64,000 nt of DNA from the NCBI RefSeq assembly GCF_000204195.1, contig NZ_AFBG01000019.1, positions 186,001-250,000 of the forward strand, in the 5' to 3' direction. The notes under the pieces were generated by a model, which saw only the letters and a list, made by a program, of their open reading frames with translations, searched no databases and was not told the origin of the DNA. This DNA comes from Acidovorax radicis N35. Its GTDB lineage: Bacteria; Pseudomonadota; Gammaproteobacteria; Burkholderiales; Burkholderiaceae_C. How positions within the stretch are numbered: position 1 is the stretch's first letter; the number at the start of each line of letters is the position of its first letter. Positions 54,103 through 62,420 of this stretch are shown one piece after another. The position numbers were made by a program, and so were the translations under genes.

Positions 54103-55419
54103 ATGGCAGTCTGGGCCCTCGGCATCAACCACACCACCGCGCCGCTCGATCTGCGTGGCCGGTTCGCGTTCGCGCTCGACCAGATCGCCCCCACATTGCA
54201 CGGTTTGCGCCAGTCGCTGGGCACCACCAGCCGCCACCCCGGGGTGGAAACCGCCATCATCTCTACCTGCAACCGCACCGAAATCTACTGCGCGGGCGAG
54301 CAGGCCGCCATGGACCATACGCTGGGCTGGCTGGCCCAGAGCGGCGGTGTGAGCCCCGCGCTCCTGCGCTCGCACTCCTACACGCTCGAAGACAGCCTGG
54401 TCGCGCGCCACGCCTTCCGCGTGGCCAGCGGGCTCGACTCGATGGTGCTGGGCGAAGCCCAGATCCTGGGCCAGATGAAGGATGCCGTGCGCGCCGCCGA
54501 GACGGCCGGAGCCCTGGGCACCACGCTCAACCAGTTGTTCCAGCGCAGTTTTGCCGTGGCCAAGGAGGTGCGCACCAGCACCGAGATCGGCGCCCACAGC
54601 ATCAGCATGGCCGCCGCCGCCGTGCGCCTGGCCAGCCAGCTGTTTGAAGACCTCGGCAAGATCCGCGTGCTGTTTGTGGGCGCGGGCGAAATGATCGAGC
54701 TGTGCGCCACGCACTTCGCTGCCAAGAACCCCAAGCAGATCGCCATTGCCAACCGCACACTGGAGCGCGGCGAGAAGCTGGCCACCCGTTTTGGCGGCGA
54801 GGTGATGCGCCTGGCCGACCTGCCCGAGCGCCTGCACGAGTTCGACGCCGTGATCAGCTGCACCGCCAGCAGCCTGCCCATCATCGGCCTGGGCGCTGTA
54901 GAGCGCGCCCTCAAGAAGCGCCGCCACCGTCCCATGTTCATGGTCGATCTGGCCGTGCCGCGCGACATCGAGCCCGAGGTCAAGGCCCTGGGCGACGTCT
55001 ACCTGTACACCGTGGACGACCTGGCCAGCGTGGTGCAGACCGCCCAGGCCAACCGCCAGGCCGCCGTGGCCCAGGCCGAGGCCATCATCGACGCCGGCGT
55101 GCAGAGCTTCATGCACTGGATGGAGCTGCGCAGCCCCGTGGGCGAGACCGGTGGTGTGGTGCCGCTGATCCAGCAGCTCAACGCGCAGACCGACGAGTGG
55201 CGCGCGCTGGAGATCGCACGCGCCAAGAAGCTGCTGGCCAAGGGCGAGGATGTGGACGCCGTGCTGGAGGCGCTGTCGCGCGGCCTCACGCAAAAGATGC
55301 TGCACGGCACCCTGGCCGAGCTGCGCGCGGGCGATGCCGAAGTGCGCGCCCAGACGGCCCAGACCGTCTCGCGCCTGTTCCTGCGCTCGCAAAGCAAGAC
55401 CCCCCACAACGGCCTGTAG
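54103..55419 (+). CDS. hemA: Glutamyl-tRNA reductase
   Basis: 438 aa. Converts glutamyl-tRNA to glutamate-1-semialdehyde for haem synthesis. The N-terminus [16 protein letters not shown] fits the family and the catalytic Cys56 is in [15 protein letters not shown]-domain features: [17 protein letters not shown] and [11 protein letters not shown]-terminal dimerisation helices are present. ATG 54103 is preferred; GTG 54097 is two codons upstream. Followed by prfA and prmC in the usual order. Confidence 0.96.
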   Translation: MAVWALGINHTTAPLDLRGRFAFALDQIAPTLHGLRQSLGTTSRHPGVETAIISTCNRTEIYCAGEQAAMDHTLGWLAQSGGVSPALLRSHSYTLEDSLVARHAFRVASGLDSMVLGEAQILGQMKDAVRAAETAGALGTTLNQLFQRSFAVAKEVRTSTEIGAHSISMAAAAVRLASQLFEDLGKIRVLFVGAGEMIELCATHFAAKNPKQIAIANRTLERGEKLATRFGGEVMRLADLPERLHEFDAVISCTASSLPIIGLGAVERALKKRRHRPMFMVDLAVPRDIEPEVKALGDVYLYTVDDLASVVQTAQANRQAAVAQAEAIIDAGVQSFMHWMELRSPVGETGGVVPLIQQLNAQTDEWRALEIARAKKLLAKGEDVDAVLEALSRGLTQKMLHGTLAELRAGDAEVRAQTAQTVSRLFLRSQSKTPHNGL

Positions 55420-55457
55420 CGGCGCTCGCCCGCTCCACAGCCCGCCCCGATTTCAAT

Positions 55458-55516
55458 CAAAATCGGCCCCTAGCGCTTTATCCACAAGCGCCACCAGCTA
55501 CAAAATCAGTAGCAAC
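55458..55516 (+). repeat. Repeat family A, copy 7, in the hemA-prfA gap
   Basis: AAATCGGCCCCTAGCGCTTT, ATCCACAAGCGCCACCAGCT, ACAAAATCAGTAGCAAC. It ends 19 nt before the prfA start. Confidence 0.85.
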
Positions 55517-55534
55517 CCCCTTTTCCAGAATTCC

Positions 55535-56647
55535 ATGAAACCCTTTCTCCGAAGCCAGCTGGAGCGCTATGCGCAGCGCCTGGGCGAACTCGACTTTCTG
55601 CTCTCGCGCGAAGACATCATGAGCGACATGGCGCAGTACCGGCGCATCTCCGTCGAACATGCCGAGGTCACACAGGTGGCGGGGCGCTACGCCCGCTACC
55701 AGCAGCGCGAAGCCGACCTGGCCGGCGCCCGCGAAATGCTGGCCGATCCCGACATGGCCGAGATGGCGCAGGAAGAAATCACCAGTGCCGAAGCCGAACT
55801 GCTGCAGCTCGCAGACGAACTGCAGCGCCTGCTGTTGCCCAAGGACCCCGACGATGCGCGCAACGCGTTCGTCGAAATCCGCGCCGGCACGGGCGGCGAC
55901 GAATCGGCCCTGTTCGCGGGCGACCTCACGCGCATGTACACCCGCTACGCCGACCGCGTGGGCTGGAAAGTGGAGATCGTGAGCGAGAACGCGGCCGAAC
56001 TGGGCGGCTACAAGGAAATCGTGCTGCGCATCGAAGGCCAGCCCGGAACGGGCCCCTCCGGTAGCGGTGTCTACGGCACCCTCAAGTTCGAATCCGGCGG
56101 CCACCGCGTGCAGCGCGTGCCTGCCACCGAAACACAAGGCCGCATCCACACCAGCGCCTGCACCGTGGCCGTGATGCCCGAGCCCGACGAGCACGAGGCC
56201 ATCAAGCTCAACCCGGCGGACCTGCGCATCGACACCTTCCGCGCATCCGGCGCGGGCGGCCAGCACATCAACAAGACGGATTCGGCCGTGCGCGTGGTGC
56301 ACTTGCCCACCGGCATCGTGGCCGAATGCCAGGATGGCCGCAGCCAGCACGCCAACAAGGCCAAGGCGCTGCAGGTGCTGCAGGCGCGCATCCAGGAAAA
56401 GGACCGCAGCGAGCGCGCCGCCAAGGAGGCCGCGCTGCGCAAGGGCCTGATCGGCAGCGGCGACCGCAGCGACCGCATCCGCACGTACAACTTCCCGCAG
56501 GGCCGCCTGACGGACCACCGCATCAACCTCACCTTGTACAAGCTGCTGTACGTGATGGAAGGCGACTTGGCCGACGTGCTGCAGGCCCTGGCCCACGCGC
56601 GCGAAGCCGAGCAGCTGGAAGAGCTGGAGATGGGCACCACGGGCTGA
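55535..56647 (+). CDS. prfA: Peptide chain release factor 1
   Basis: 370 aa. Terminates at UAA and UAG. The GGQ motif ([12 protein letters not shown], residues 241-243) and the RF1-type PxT codon reader (RVPATETQ, residues 196-198) are both present. Start 55535 ([16 protein letters not shown]) matches the family N-terminus, but there is no strong SD, since a repeat lies just upstream. PrmC, which methylates the GGQ glutamine, is encoded next. Confidence 0.97.
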   Translation: MKPFLRSQLERYAQRLGELDFLLSREDIMSDMAQYRRISVEHAEVTQVAGRYARYQQREADLAGAREMLADPDMAEMAQEEITSAEAELLQLADELQRLLLPKDPDDARNAFVEIRAGTGGDESALFAGDLTRMYTRYADRVGWKVEIVSENAAELGGYKEIVLRIEGQPGTGPSGSGVYGTLKFESGGHRVQRVPATETQGRIHTSACTVAVMPEPDEHEAIKLNPADLRIDTFRASGAGGQHINKTDSAVRVVHLPTGIVAECQDGRSQHANKAKALQVLQARIQEKDRSERAAKEAALRKGLIGSGDRSDRIRTYNFPQGRLTDHRINLTLYKLLYVMEGDLADVLQALAHAREAEQLEELEMGTTG

Positions 56648-56666
56648 TTTCTACCCAAAATTTGAA

Positions 56667-56722
56667 CAAAATTGGCCTCTGGCGCTTGATGAGAAAGCGC
56701 CAGAAGCTATCAAAATAGTAGT
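56667..56722 (+). repeat. Repeat family A, copy 8, in the prfA-prmC gap
   Basis: AAAATTGGCCTCTGGCGCTT, GATGAGAAAGCGCCAGAAGC, TATCAAAATAGTAGTG. Its last bases supply the GTG start codon of prmC at 56721. Confidence 0.85.
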
Positions 56723-57554
56723 GAACAACACCTCCCCCACCCTGGCCCAGGCACTGAACCAGGCCCGCACCCTGGGCCTGGACCGCATCGATGCGCAACT
56801 GCTGCTGCTGCACGCCCTGGCCCGCCCGGATGCAGGCCGCGCCTGGCTGCTGGCGCACGACACCGACACGATGGATGCGGTCGTGCACGGCCAGTTCATT
56901 GCGTTGTGCCAGCGCCGCGTGGCGGGCGAACCCGTGGCCTACCTCACCGGGCGCAAGGAGTTCTATGGCCTGCCGTTGCAGGTGGATGCACGCGTGCTGG
57001 ACCCGCGCCCGGACACCGAGACGCTGGTGGACTGGGCGCTGGAGGTGATCGCCCCTCTGCCCGCACCGCAGGTGGTGGACCTGGGCACCGGCAGCGGCGC
57101 GATTGCACTGGCCCTGCAGAGCCAGCGCCCCACCGCGCAGGTGATGGCCGTGGACGCCAGCACCGATGCCCTGGCCGTGGCCCGGGCCAATGCCGACCGG
57201 CTGGGCCTGCACGTTCGGTTTGCACAGGGCAACTGGCTCACCGAGGTGCATGGGCGCTTCGACGCCATCGTCTCCAATCCGCCCTACATCGCCAGTGCCG
57301 ACCCGCACCTGGCCGCTCTCACGCACGAACCGTTGCAGGCCCTTGCCAGTGGCGCCGATGGGCTCGACGACATCCGCACCATCGTCGCTCAGGCGCCCGG
57401 CTGCCTTGCGCCGGGCGGCTGGTTGCTGCTGGAACACGGCCACGACCAGGCACAGGCGGTGCGCGATCTGCTGCAGCGTGCAGGCTTCAGCACGGTGGCC
57501 AGCAGGCGCGATCTGGCAGGCATCGAGCGCTGCACAGGTGGTTGCTGGGCCTAG
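56721..57554 (+). CDS. prmC: Release factor glutamine methyltransferase
   Basis: 277 aa from GTG 56721. N-terminal helical domain, then a SAM-dependent methyltransferase with the PrmC motifs RPDTE (96-100), VVDLGTGSG (118-126) and the substrate-glutamine motif NPPY (186-189). It modifies the GGQ glutamine of RF1/RF2. No Shine-Dalgarno is visible because the repeat reaches the start codon. Followed by a 285-nt gap before the lipoprotein gene, in which I see no gene. Confidence 0.95.
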   Translation: MNNTSPTLAQALNQARTLGLDRIDAQLLLLHALARPDAGRAWLLAHDTDTMDAVVHGQFIALCQRRVAGEPVAYLTGRKEFYGLPLQVDARVLDPRPDTETLVDWALEVIAPLPAPQVVDLGTGSGAIALALQSQRPTAQVMAVDASTDALAVARANADRLGLHVRFAQGNWLTEVHGRFDAIVSNPPYIASADPHLAALTHEPLQALASGADGLDDIRTIVAQAPGCLAPGGWLLLEHGHDQAQAVRDLLQRAGFSTVASRRDLAGIERCTGGCWA

Positions 57555-57839
57555 CAGGCTGCCGGACTTGGGAGTCGTCGGCTGCAAATCGGCCGCAGCG
57601 GAATGGCTCTCTTCCCACCAACTGTTACAAACAAAGCCCGACGCCGCGGTGTGGGCAATTCAATAATCACCGGCACCCGCTGCGGGGCAACACCTTGCCG
57701 CCACCGCTTCGGACGGCGCCCGTGTGATCGATCGGTGCCGTGCCATCCGCGCCAGGCACCCTCGGACGCTCCAGCCGCCCGCACATTTCTTCCCCGTGGC
57801 CTGCGGCTTTGGACTGCCGCCATTTTTTTGCGAGACACC

Positions 57840-58547
57840 ATGCTTCACATTGCTTCGCGCCGCACGGCGTTGACCCGCCTGAGCGCGCTTTCTCTGGGCG
57901 CCGCCCTGACCCTGAGTGGCTGCGGCTCGGAGCCCGGCGAGCGCAAGGCGTTCATCGAGTTCCTGCAGACCCGTGTGCTCAACACCCCGCGTGCCGCCGT
58001 GCCCAAGCTGAACGAGCAGCAGCGCAAGGCGTTCGGCGCGTATGCAGCGCACTACGACATCATTACGGGCTTCAACCAGGAAATGACCGATGCGCCCCTG
58101 ACCCGCATGATGGCCGCCATGCAGAACATGCGCTCGCTGCCTCAGCTGCTGGCCAAGCGCACCGAGGTGGGCGAACTCCTGGCCCACGTGCCCCAGGCCC
58201 AGCAGGACGTGAAAGCGCGCATCGACCGTGCCACGGCCGCCAAGAACGCTTTGAGCCAACCCGATGACCTGAAGGCGGTCTACGACGCCGCCTTCGACAA
58301 ACTGGTGACCCAGCTCGGCGGGATGATGCTGCAGTTGCTACCGCCCATGCAAGGCATGCTCGCAGCCGCCATGGACCTCGCGACCTACGTGGAGCAAAAC
58401 CCCAAGGAGGTGCAGATCGTGGGTTCCAGCGTCCAGGCGACCACCCAGGCCAGCCTGGACAAGGTCAGTGTCCTGCTCAAGAAGCTGGAGAGCGAAGCGG
58501 CTTCGGTGGCCAAGATGGAAACCGCACTGCGAAAGTTGACAGGCTGA
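57840..58547 (+). CDS. DUF3053 family lipoprotein (YiaF-like)
   Basis: 235 aa. Lipoprotein signal with lipobox LSGC (Cys28, in LGAALTLSGCGSEPG) after a basic start (MLHIASRRTALTR). The body matches DUF3053: ERKAFIEFLQTRVLNTP, LNEQQRKAFGAYAAHYDIIT. Function unknown; mature part helical. Inserted between prmC and grxD. Spaced from grxD by 74 nt. Confidence 0.85.
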   Translation: MLHIASRRTALTRLSALSLGAALTLSGCGSEPGERKAFIEFLQTRVLNTPRAAVPKLNEQQRKAFGAYAAHYDIITGFNQEMTDAPLTRMMAAMQNMRSLPQLLAKRTEVGELLAHVPQAQQDVKARIDRATAAKNALSQPDDLKAVYDAAFDKLVTQLGGMMLQLLPPMQGMLAAAMDLATYVEQNPKEVQIVGSSVQATTQASLDKVSVLLKKLESEAASVAKMETALRKLTG

Positions 58548-58621
58548 TATGCACACGCCAGCCCACTTGAAACAGGGATAATGCAGCCCCATCTGCGCAC
58601 AAAACCCCTACGGAAGTCCCC

Positions 58622-58945
58622 ATGAGCGATACCCAACAACGCATCGACGCCCTCGTGAAATCCAGCGAGATCCTGCTGTTCATGAAGGGCAACGCCAGTT
58701 TCCCCATGTGCGGCTTTTCGGGCCGCGCCATCCAGATCCTGAAGGCCTGCGGCGTGGACCCCAAGAGCGTGGTCACCGTGAACGTGCTGGAAGACGAAGA
58801 AATCCGCCAGGGCATCAAGGAATACAGCAACTGGCCCACGATTCCCCAGCTCTACGTGAAGGGCGAGTTCATTGGCGGCTCGGACATCATGATGGAGATG
58901 TACGAGTCGGGCGAACTCAAACAGGTGCTGGGCACCGAGGCCTGA
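58622..58945 (+). CDS. grxD: Monothiol glutaredoxin, Grx4 type
   Basis: 107 aa. The CGFS active site (PMCGFSGR, Cys30) and the glutathione-binding WPTIPQLY and GGSDIMMEM segments are present. Carries or delivers [2Fe-2S] clusters and pairs with BolA in other bacteria. Normal length. Its place after hemA-prfA-prmC is conserved in betaproteobacteria. A strong terminator follows within 30 nt. Confidence 0.96.
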   Translation: MSDTQQRIDALVKSSEILLFMKGNASFPMCGFSGRAIQILKACGVDPKSVVTVNVLEDEEIRQGIKEYSNWPTIPQLYVKGEFIGGSDIMMEMYESGELKQVLGTEA

Positions 58946-58967
58946 TCTCTCCCGGAGACATCCCCTC

Positions 58968-58998
58968 AAAAAAAGGCCGCCATCGGGCGGCCTTTTTG
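58968..58998 (+). terminator. Rho-independent terminator after grxD
   Basis: A run of A, then GGCCGCC (58975-58981), a short loop, GGCGGCC (58986-58992) and TTTTTGCTTTT. The flanking A-run and T-run make it able to work in both directions. Confidence 0.92.
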
Positions 58999-59124
58999 CT
59001 TTTGGGCATTTGATTTTTGGGTGTTCCTGCAACAGGGGCACCAATCGGGGGCTTATCCGATATTGCCGCAGGCATGTTGTGTGCTTGAATGATTGCGTGA
59101 CCTCACATCACAAAGGAGCATGCA

Positions 59125-60132
59125 ATGACCAGCCATAGCCTTGTTCCCCAACCCCCGGCCCTGCGCCTACCGGTGGCCCAGATGCGCAATGTGTTCCACC
59201 CCGGCGATGTCGAGCGCAAGCTCGCACGGCTGCAGGAGTCCGGCAACCAGCGCGAATACGAAACCCTGCGCACCGTCTACGAGCGCATGCTGGAGCGTGG
59301 CCCGGAGCGCTTTCAGGTCAAGCCCTCGGGCATCCCCGACATGGCCAGCCTGTACGAGCAGTTGCCCAACTTCACCGAGGTGCTGGACGACGTGAAGCGC
59401 CATGTGGCACTGGCACAAGACAGCAGCGATGGCCTAGAGGTCACGCCCATGCTGCTGCTGGGCCCGCCCGGCATCGGCAAGACCCACTTTGCGCGCCACC
59501 TGGCCGAGCTGTTGGGCACGGGCATGAACCTCTTGCCCATGAGCTCCATGACCGCAGGCTGGCTGCTGTCGGGCTCGTCCGCGCAGTGGAAGGGCGCCCG
59601 CCCCGGCAAGGTGTTCGAAGCGCTGGTGGAGGGCGAATACGCCAATCCTGTCATCGTGGTGGACGAAATTGACAAGGCCAGCACCGACGCCCAGTACGAC
59701 CCGCTGGGCGCGCTGTACAGCCTGCTCGAACACGACACGGCGCAAAGCTTCACCGACGAATTTGCCGAGGTAGCCATCGATGCCAGCCAGGTGATCTGGA
59801 TCACCACGGCCAATGACACACGCGGCATTCCCGACCCCATCCTGAACCGCATGAACGTCTTCGAGGTAGAGGCCCCCACGCTGGAGCAGGCGCGCACCAT
59901 CGCCCGTATCTTGTACCAGGGCATCCGCGCGGGGCACGACTGGGGCCGCCTGCTGGACCCCGAGCCGCTCGATGATGTGCTGGACCACCTCGCACAGATG
60001 CCCCCCCGCGAAATGCGGCGTGCACTGATGACGGGCTTTGGCAATGCGCGGCTGGACCGCCGGTCCACCGTGGAGATCACCGACCTGCCCAAGGCGACGT
60101 CAGGGCGCGGCCGCATCGGCTTCGTGCAGTAG
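59125..60132 (+). CDS. Lon-like AAA+ ATPase without a protease domain
   Basis: 335 aa. Walker A GPPGIGKT (residues 113-120), Walker B VIVVDEIDK (about 175-183), sensor-1 ITTAND and sensor-2-region REMRRAL. The spacing GPPGIGKT...DEIDK...Y(D)PLGALYSLLEHD resembles the Lon/AAA module, but there is no Ser-Lys protease domain and no N-terminal Lon domain. It may act as a chaperone or remodeller. AAAGGAG eight bases upstream. It has its own start region after the grxD terminator. Confidence 0.88.
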   Translation: MTSHSLVPQPPALRLPVAQMRNVFHPGDVERKLARLQESGNQREYETLRTVYERMLERGPERFQVKPSGIPDMASLYEQLPNFTEVLDDVKRHVALAQDSSDGLEVTPMLLLGPPGIGKTHFARHLAELLGTGMNLLPMSSMTAGWLLSGSSAQWKGARPGKVFEALVEGEYANPVIVVDEIDKASTDAQYDPLGALYSLLEHDTAQSFTDEFAEVAIDASQVIWITTANDTRGIPDPILNRMNVFEVEAPTLEQARTIARILYQGIRAGHDWGRLLDPEPLDDVLDHLAQMPPREMRRALMTGFGNARLDRRSTVEITDLPKATSGRGRIGFVQ

Positions 60133-60251
60133 CCGCCACAAGGTGCGTGGGGGCCCGCTGCGCATGCGCGGCCCCGGTATCCGGGCGCGGGGCGCCCAGA
60201 TACACTCAAGAGGCCGGTGAGCCACGGCCTGTGCTCTGTCGTCACCCTCCC

Positions 60252-61601
60252 ATGACCCTGTCCCAAAGCCTTTTCGTCATCGGGCTGCTGATTGCAGCCA
60301 GCGCCTTCTTTTCCATGGCCGAGATATCGCTCGCCGCAGCGCGCCGCCTGCGCCTGCGGCAGATGGCCGACGAAGGGGATGCCCGGGCGGACCAGGTGCT
60401 GCGCATGCAGGAGCAGCCAGGCGACTACTTCACGGTGGTGCAGGTGGGGCAGAATGCCGTCGCCATCCTGGGCGGTATCGTGGGCGAAGGTGCCCTGAGC
60501 CCGCACTTCAGCGCACTGTTCGGCCTGTGGCTGTCCGAGTCGAGTGCACAGAAGGTGGGCTTTCTCGCCTCGTTCCTGGTCATCACCTCCCTGTTCATCC
60601 TGTTTGCGGACCTGTTCCCCAAGCGCCTGGGCATGGCCGAGCCCGAGCGGCTGGTGGTGCGGCTGGCACAGCCCATGGCCTGGTGCATGGCCCTGCTGCG
60701 CCCCGTGGTGTGGTTCTACAGCCGGGGGGCGGATGCGCTGTTCCGGGTGTTGGGCATGTCGTCGCTGCGAGACGACCGCATCACCTCGGACGACATCCTG
60801 GCGATGATGGAAGCAGGTGCGCGTGCCGGAGTGCTGGCCGCCCGCGAGCAGCAGGTCATCACCAACGTGTTTGAGCTAGACACGCGCATGGTGTCCAGCG
60901 CCATGTCGCCACGCGACCGCATTGCCTTCTTTCTGCGCGACGAGCCGGACTCCGTCATCCGCCTGCGCATCGCCGCCGAGCCGTTTTCAACCTACCCCGT
61001 GTGCGAGCGCGACATCGACCACGTGGTGGGCTACGTGGACGCAAAAGACCTGTTCCAGCGAGTGCTGAACAACCAGCCGATCTCGCTGGCCGACGACAGC
61101 CTGGTGCGCAAGGTGCTCATCGTGCCGGACCGGCTGACCCTCTCAGAGGTGCTGGAGCAGTTCCGCCAGGTGCACGAAGACTTTGCCGTGATCGTGAACG
61201 AGTACAGCCTGGTGGTGGGAGTGGTGACGCTGAACGACGTGATGAGCACCGTGATGGGCGACCTGGTGGGCCCGGCAGACGAAGAGCAAATCGTGCGGCG
61301 CGATGAAAACTCGTGGCTCATTGACGGCGTGACGCCGGTGGAGGACGTGCTGCACGCACTGTCGCTGGACGAACTGCCCCACGCCGAGGAATACGAAACC
61401 CTCGCGGGCTTCCTGATGGTGATGCTGCGCCGCGTGCCACGGCGCACCGACAGCGTGAGCTGGGGCGGCTACAAGTTCGAGGTGCTGGACGTGGACAGCT
61501 ACCGCATCGACCAGGTGATGGTGTCCCGCCTGGGAGCCCCCCAGTCAGAAGGCTCTACCCCGGTCATCCAGGTAGACAGCACCACGCCGGCTTCGAAATA
61601 G
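60252..61601 (+). CDS. CNNM/CorC (hemolysin-family) membrane protein
   Basis: 449 aa. N-terminal CNNM (DUF21) transmembrane domain (about residues 1-190; SLFVIGLLIAASAFFSMAE, VAILGGIVGEG), a tandem CBS pair (RMVSSAMSPRDRIAF through VVTLNDVMSTVMGDL) and a C-terminal CorC/HlyC domain (WLIDGVTPVEDVLHAL, TLAGFLMVMLRRVPRR). Members of this family are linked to Mg2+/Co2+ efflux. Start 60252; the open frame upstream is not conserved. The ATPase precedes it by 119 nt. Confidence 0.93.
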   Translation: MTLSQSLFVIGLLIAASAFFSMAEISLAAARRLRLRQMADEGDARADQVLRMQEQPGDYFTVVQVGQNAVAILGGIVGEGALSPHFSALFGLWLSESSAQKVGFLASFLVITSLFILFADLFPKRLGMAEPERLVVRLAQPMAWCMALLRPVVWFYSRGADALFRVLGMSSLRDDRITSDDILAMMEAGARAGVLAAREQQVITNVFELDTRMVSSAMSPRDRIAFFLRDEPDSVIRLRIAAEPFSTYPVCERDIDHVVGYVDAKDLFQRVLNNQPISLADDSLVRKVLIVPDRLTLSEVLEQFRQVHEDFAVIVNEYSLVVGVVTLNDVMSTVMGDLVGPADEEQIVRRDENSWLIDGVTPVEDVLHALSLDELPHAEEYETLAGFLMVMLRRVPRRTDSVSWGGYKFEVLDVDSYRIDQVMVSRLGAPQSEGSTPVIQVDSTTPASK

Positions 61602-61667
61602 GCCTGCCTGCGAATTGGCCCCGCAGGCCCGCGGAAGCTGATTGCCTCTGTTACCCGCTGAATACAA

Positions 61668-61730
61668 GCCAAATTGGCCCCTAGCGCTTGATAGATAAGC
61701 GCTAACAGCTATACAAATAGTAGCAATTCA
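61668..61730 (+). repeat. Repeat family A, copy 9, between convergent genes
   Basis: AAATTGGCCCCTAGCGCTTG, ATAGATAAGCGCTAACAGCT, ATACAAATAGTAGCAATTC. It lies between the CNNM and transglycosylase genes and reaches the latter's stop codon. A full-length, well-conserved copy. Confidence 0.88.
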
Positions 61731-62420
61731 AGCGGCAGGCAGTTGTGGTTTTTCGCCAAACAGCCAGTTGCGCTGTGCGCCAAACACGGCGTCCGGATAG
61801 GGCGAACGGCCTCGGCTGCCGTTGTAGCGACCCAGCGCCATGAACAGGTCGCCCCGCTCCCGGTCGATGTAGTGCCGCAGGATCACGCAGCCAAAGCGCA
61901 GATTGGTCTGCATCTGGAACAGCTTGCCGGCATCCCCGTCTCCAATCACCCGTGTCCAGAACGGCATGACCTGCATATAGCCGCGCGCACCCACGCTGGA
62001 GACCGCGTATTTTCGGAATGCGCTCTCCACCTGGATCAGGCCCAGCACCAGGGACACATCGAGCCCGGCGCGCTTGGACTCGTACCACGCGGTTTGCAGG
62101 AAATCGCGGCGGACCTCCCACTCGGGCTTGCGACGGCGCAGGCGGTCGCTCATCGCGGCCAGCCAGCGCACGTAGTGAATGCGGGCCTCGGTGGTAAAAA
62201 AATGCGGCTCTGGCGGAGCCTGGTTGGCAATGGCCGAACTCAGTGCGGTGCGCACGGAATCCATCAAGGGTTCCTCCAGTTGCCCACCCGCATGCGCCAG
62301 CGAAGGCGTCGCCAGCCACACCGCTGGCGCCGACAGGGCAGCCAGGCATGCGCGCCGGGACACGCCGCCCCCGTCCTCGAGGGGCGTACTTGCCGCAGAA
62401 ACCAGCCGCGCCCCGTTCAT
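61728..62420 (-). CDS. Lytic transglycosylase (SLT-type)
   Basis: 230 aa. Catalytic Glu132 is in [20 protein letters not shown], followed by YMQVMPFW and [17 protein letters not shown], the Slt-type core, then the C-terminal [14 protein letters not shown]. The N-terminal region ([17 protein letters not shown], cleavage near AHA-GG) is a Tat-like or Sec signal. It cleaves peptidoglycan glycan strands in the periplasm. The start overlaps the proS stop by 4 nt (ATGA). Confidence 0.9.
   Translation of the reverse strand: MNGARLVSAASTPLEDGGGVSRRACLAALSAPAVWLATPSLAHAGGQLEEPLMDSVRTALSSAIANQAPPEPHFFTTEARIHYVRWLAAMSDRLRRRKPEWEVRRDFLQTAWYESKRAGLDVSLVLGLIQVESAFRKYAVSSVGARGYMQVMPFWTRVIGDGDAGKLFQMQTNLRFGCVILRHYIDRERGDLFMALGRYNGSRGRSPYPDAVFGAQRNWLFGEKPQLPAA

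Noticed and set aside
57555-57839. Gap between prmC and the DUF3053 lipoprotein as a possible small gene or RNA
   Set aside because: No start with a ribosome-binding site and no stable hairpin with a T-run; only a T7 run near 57824 was seen.
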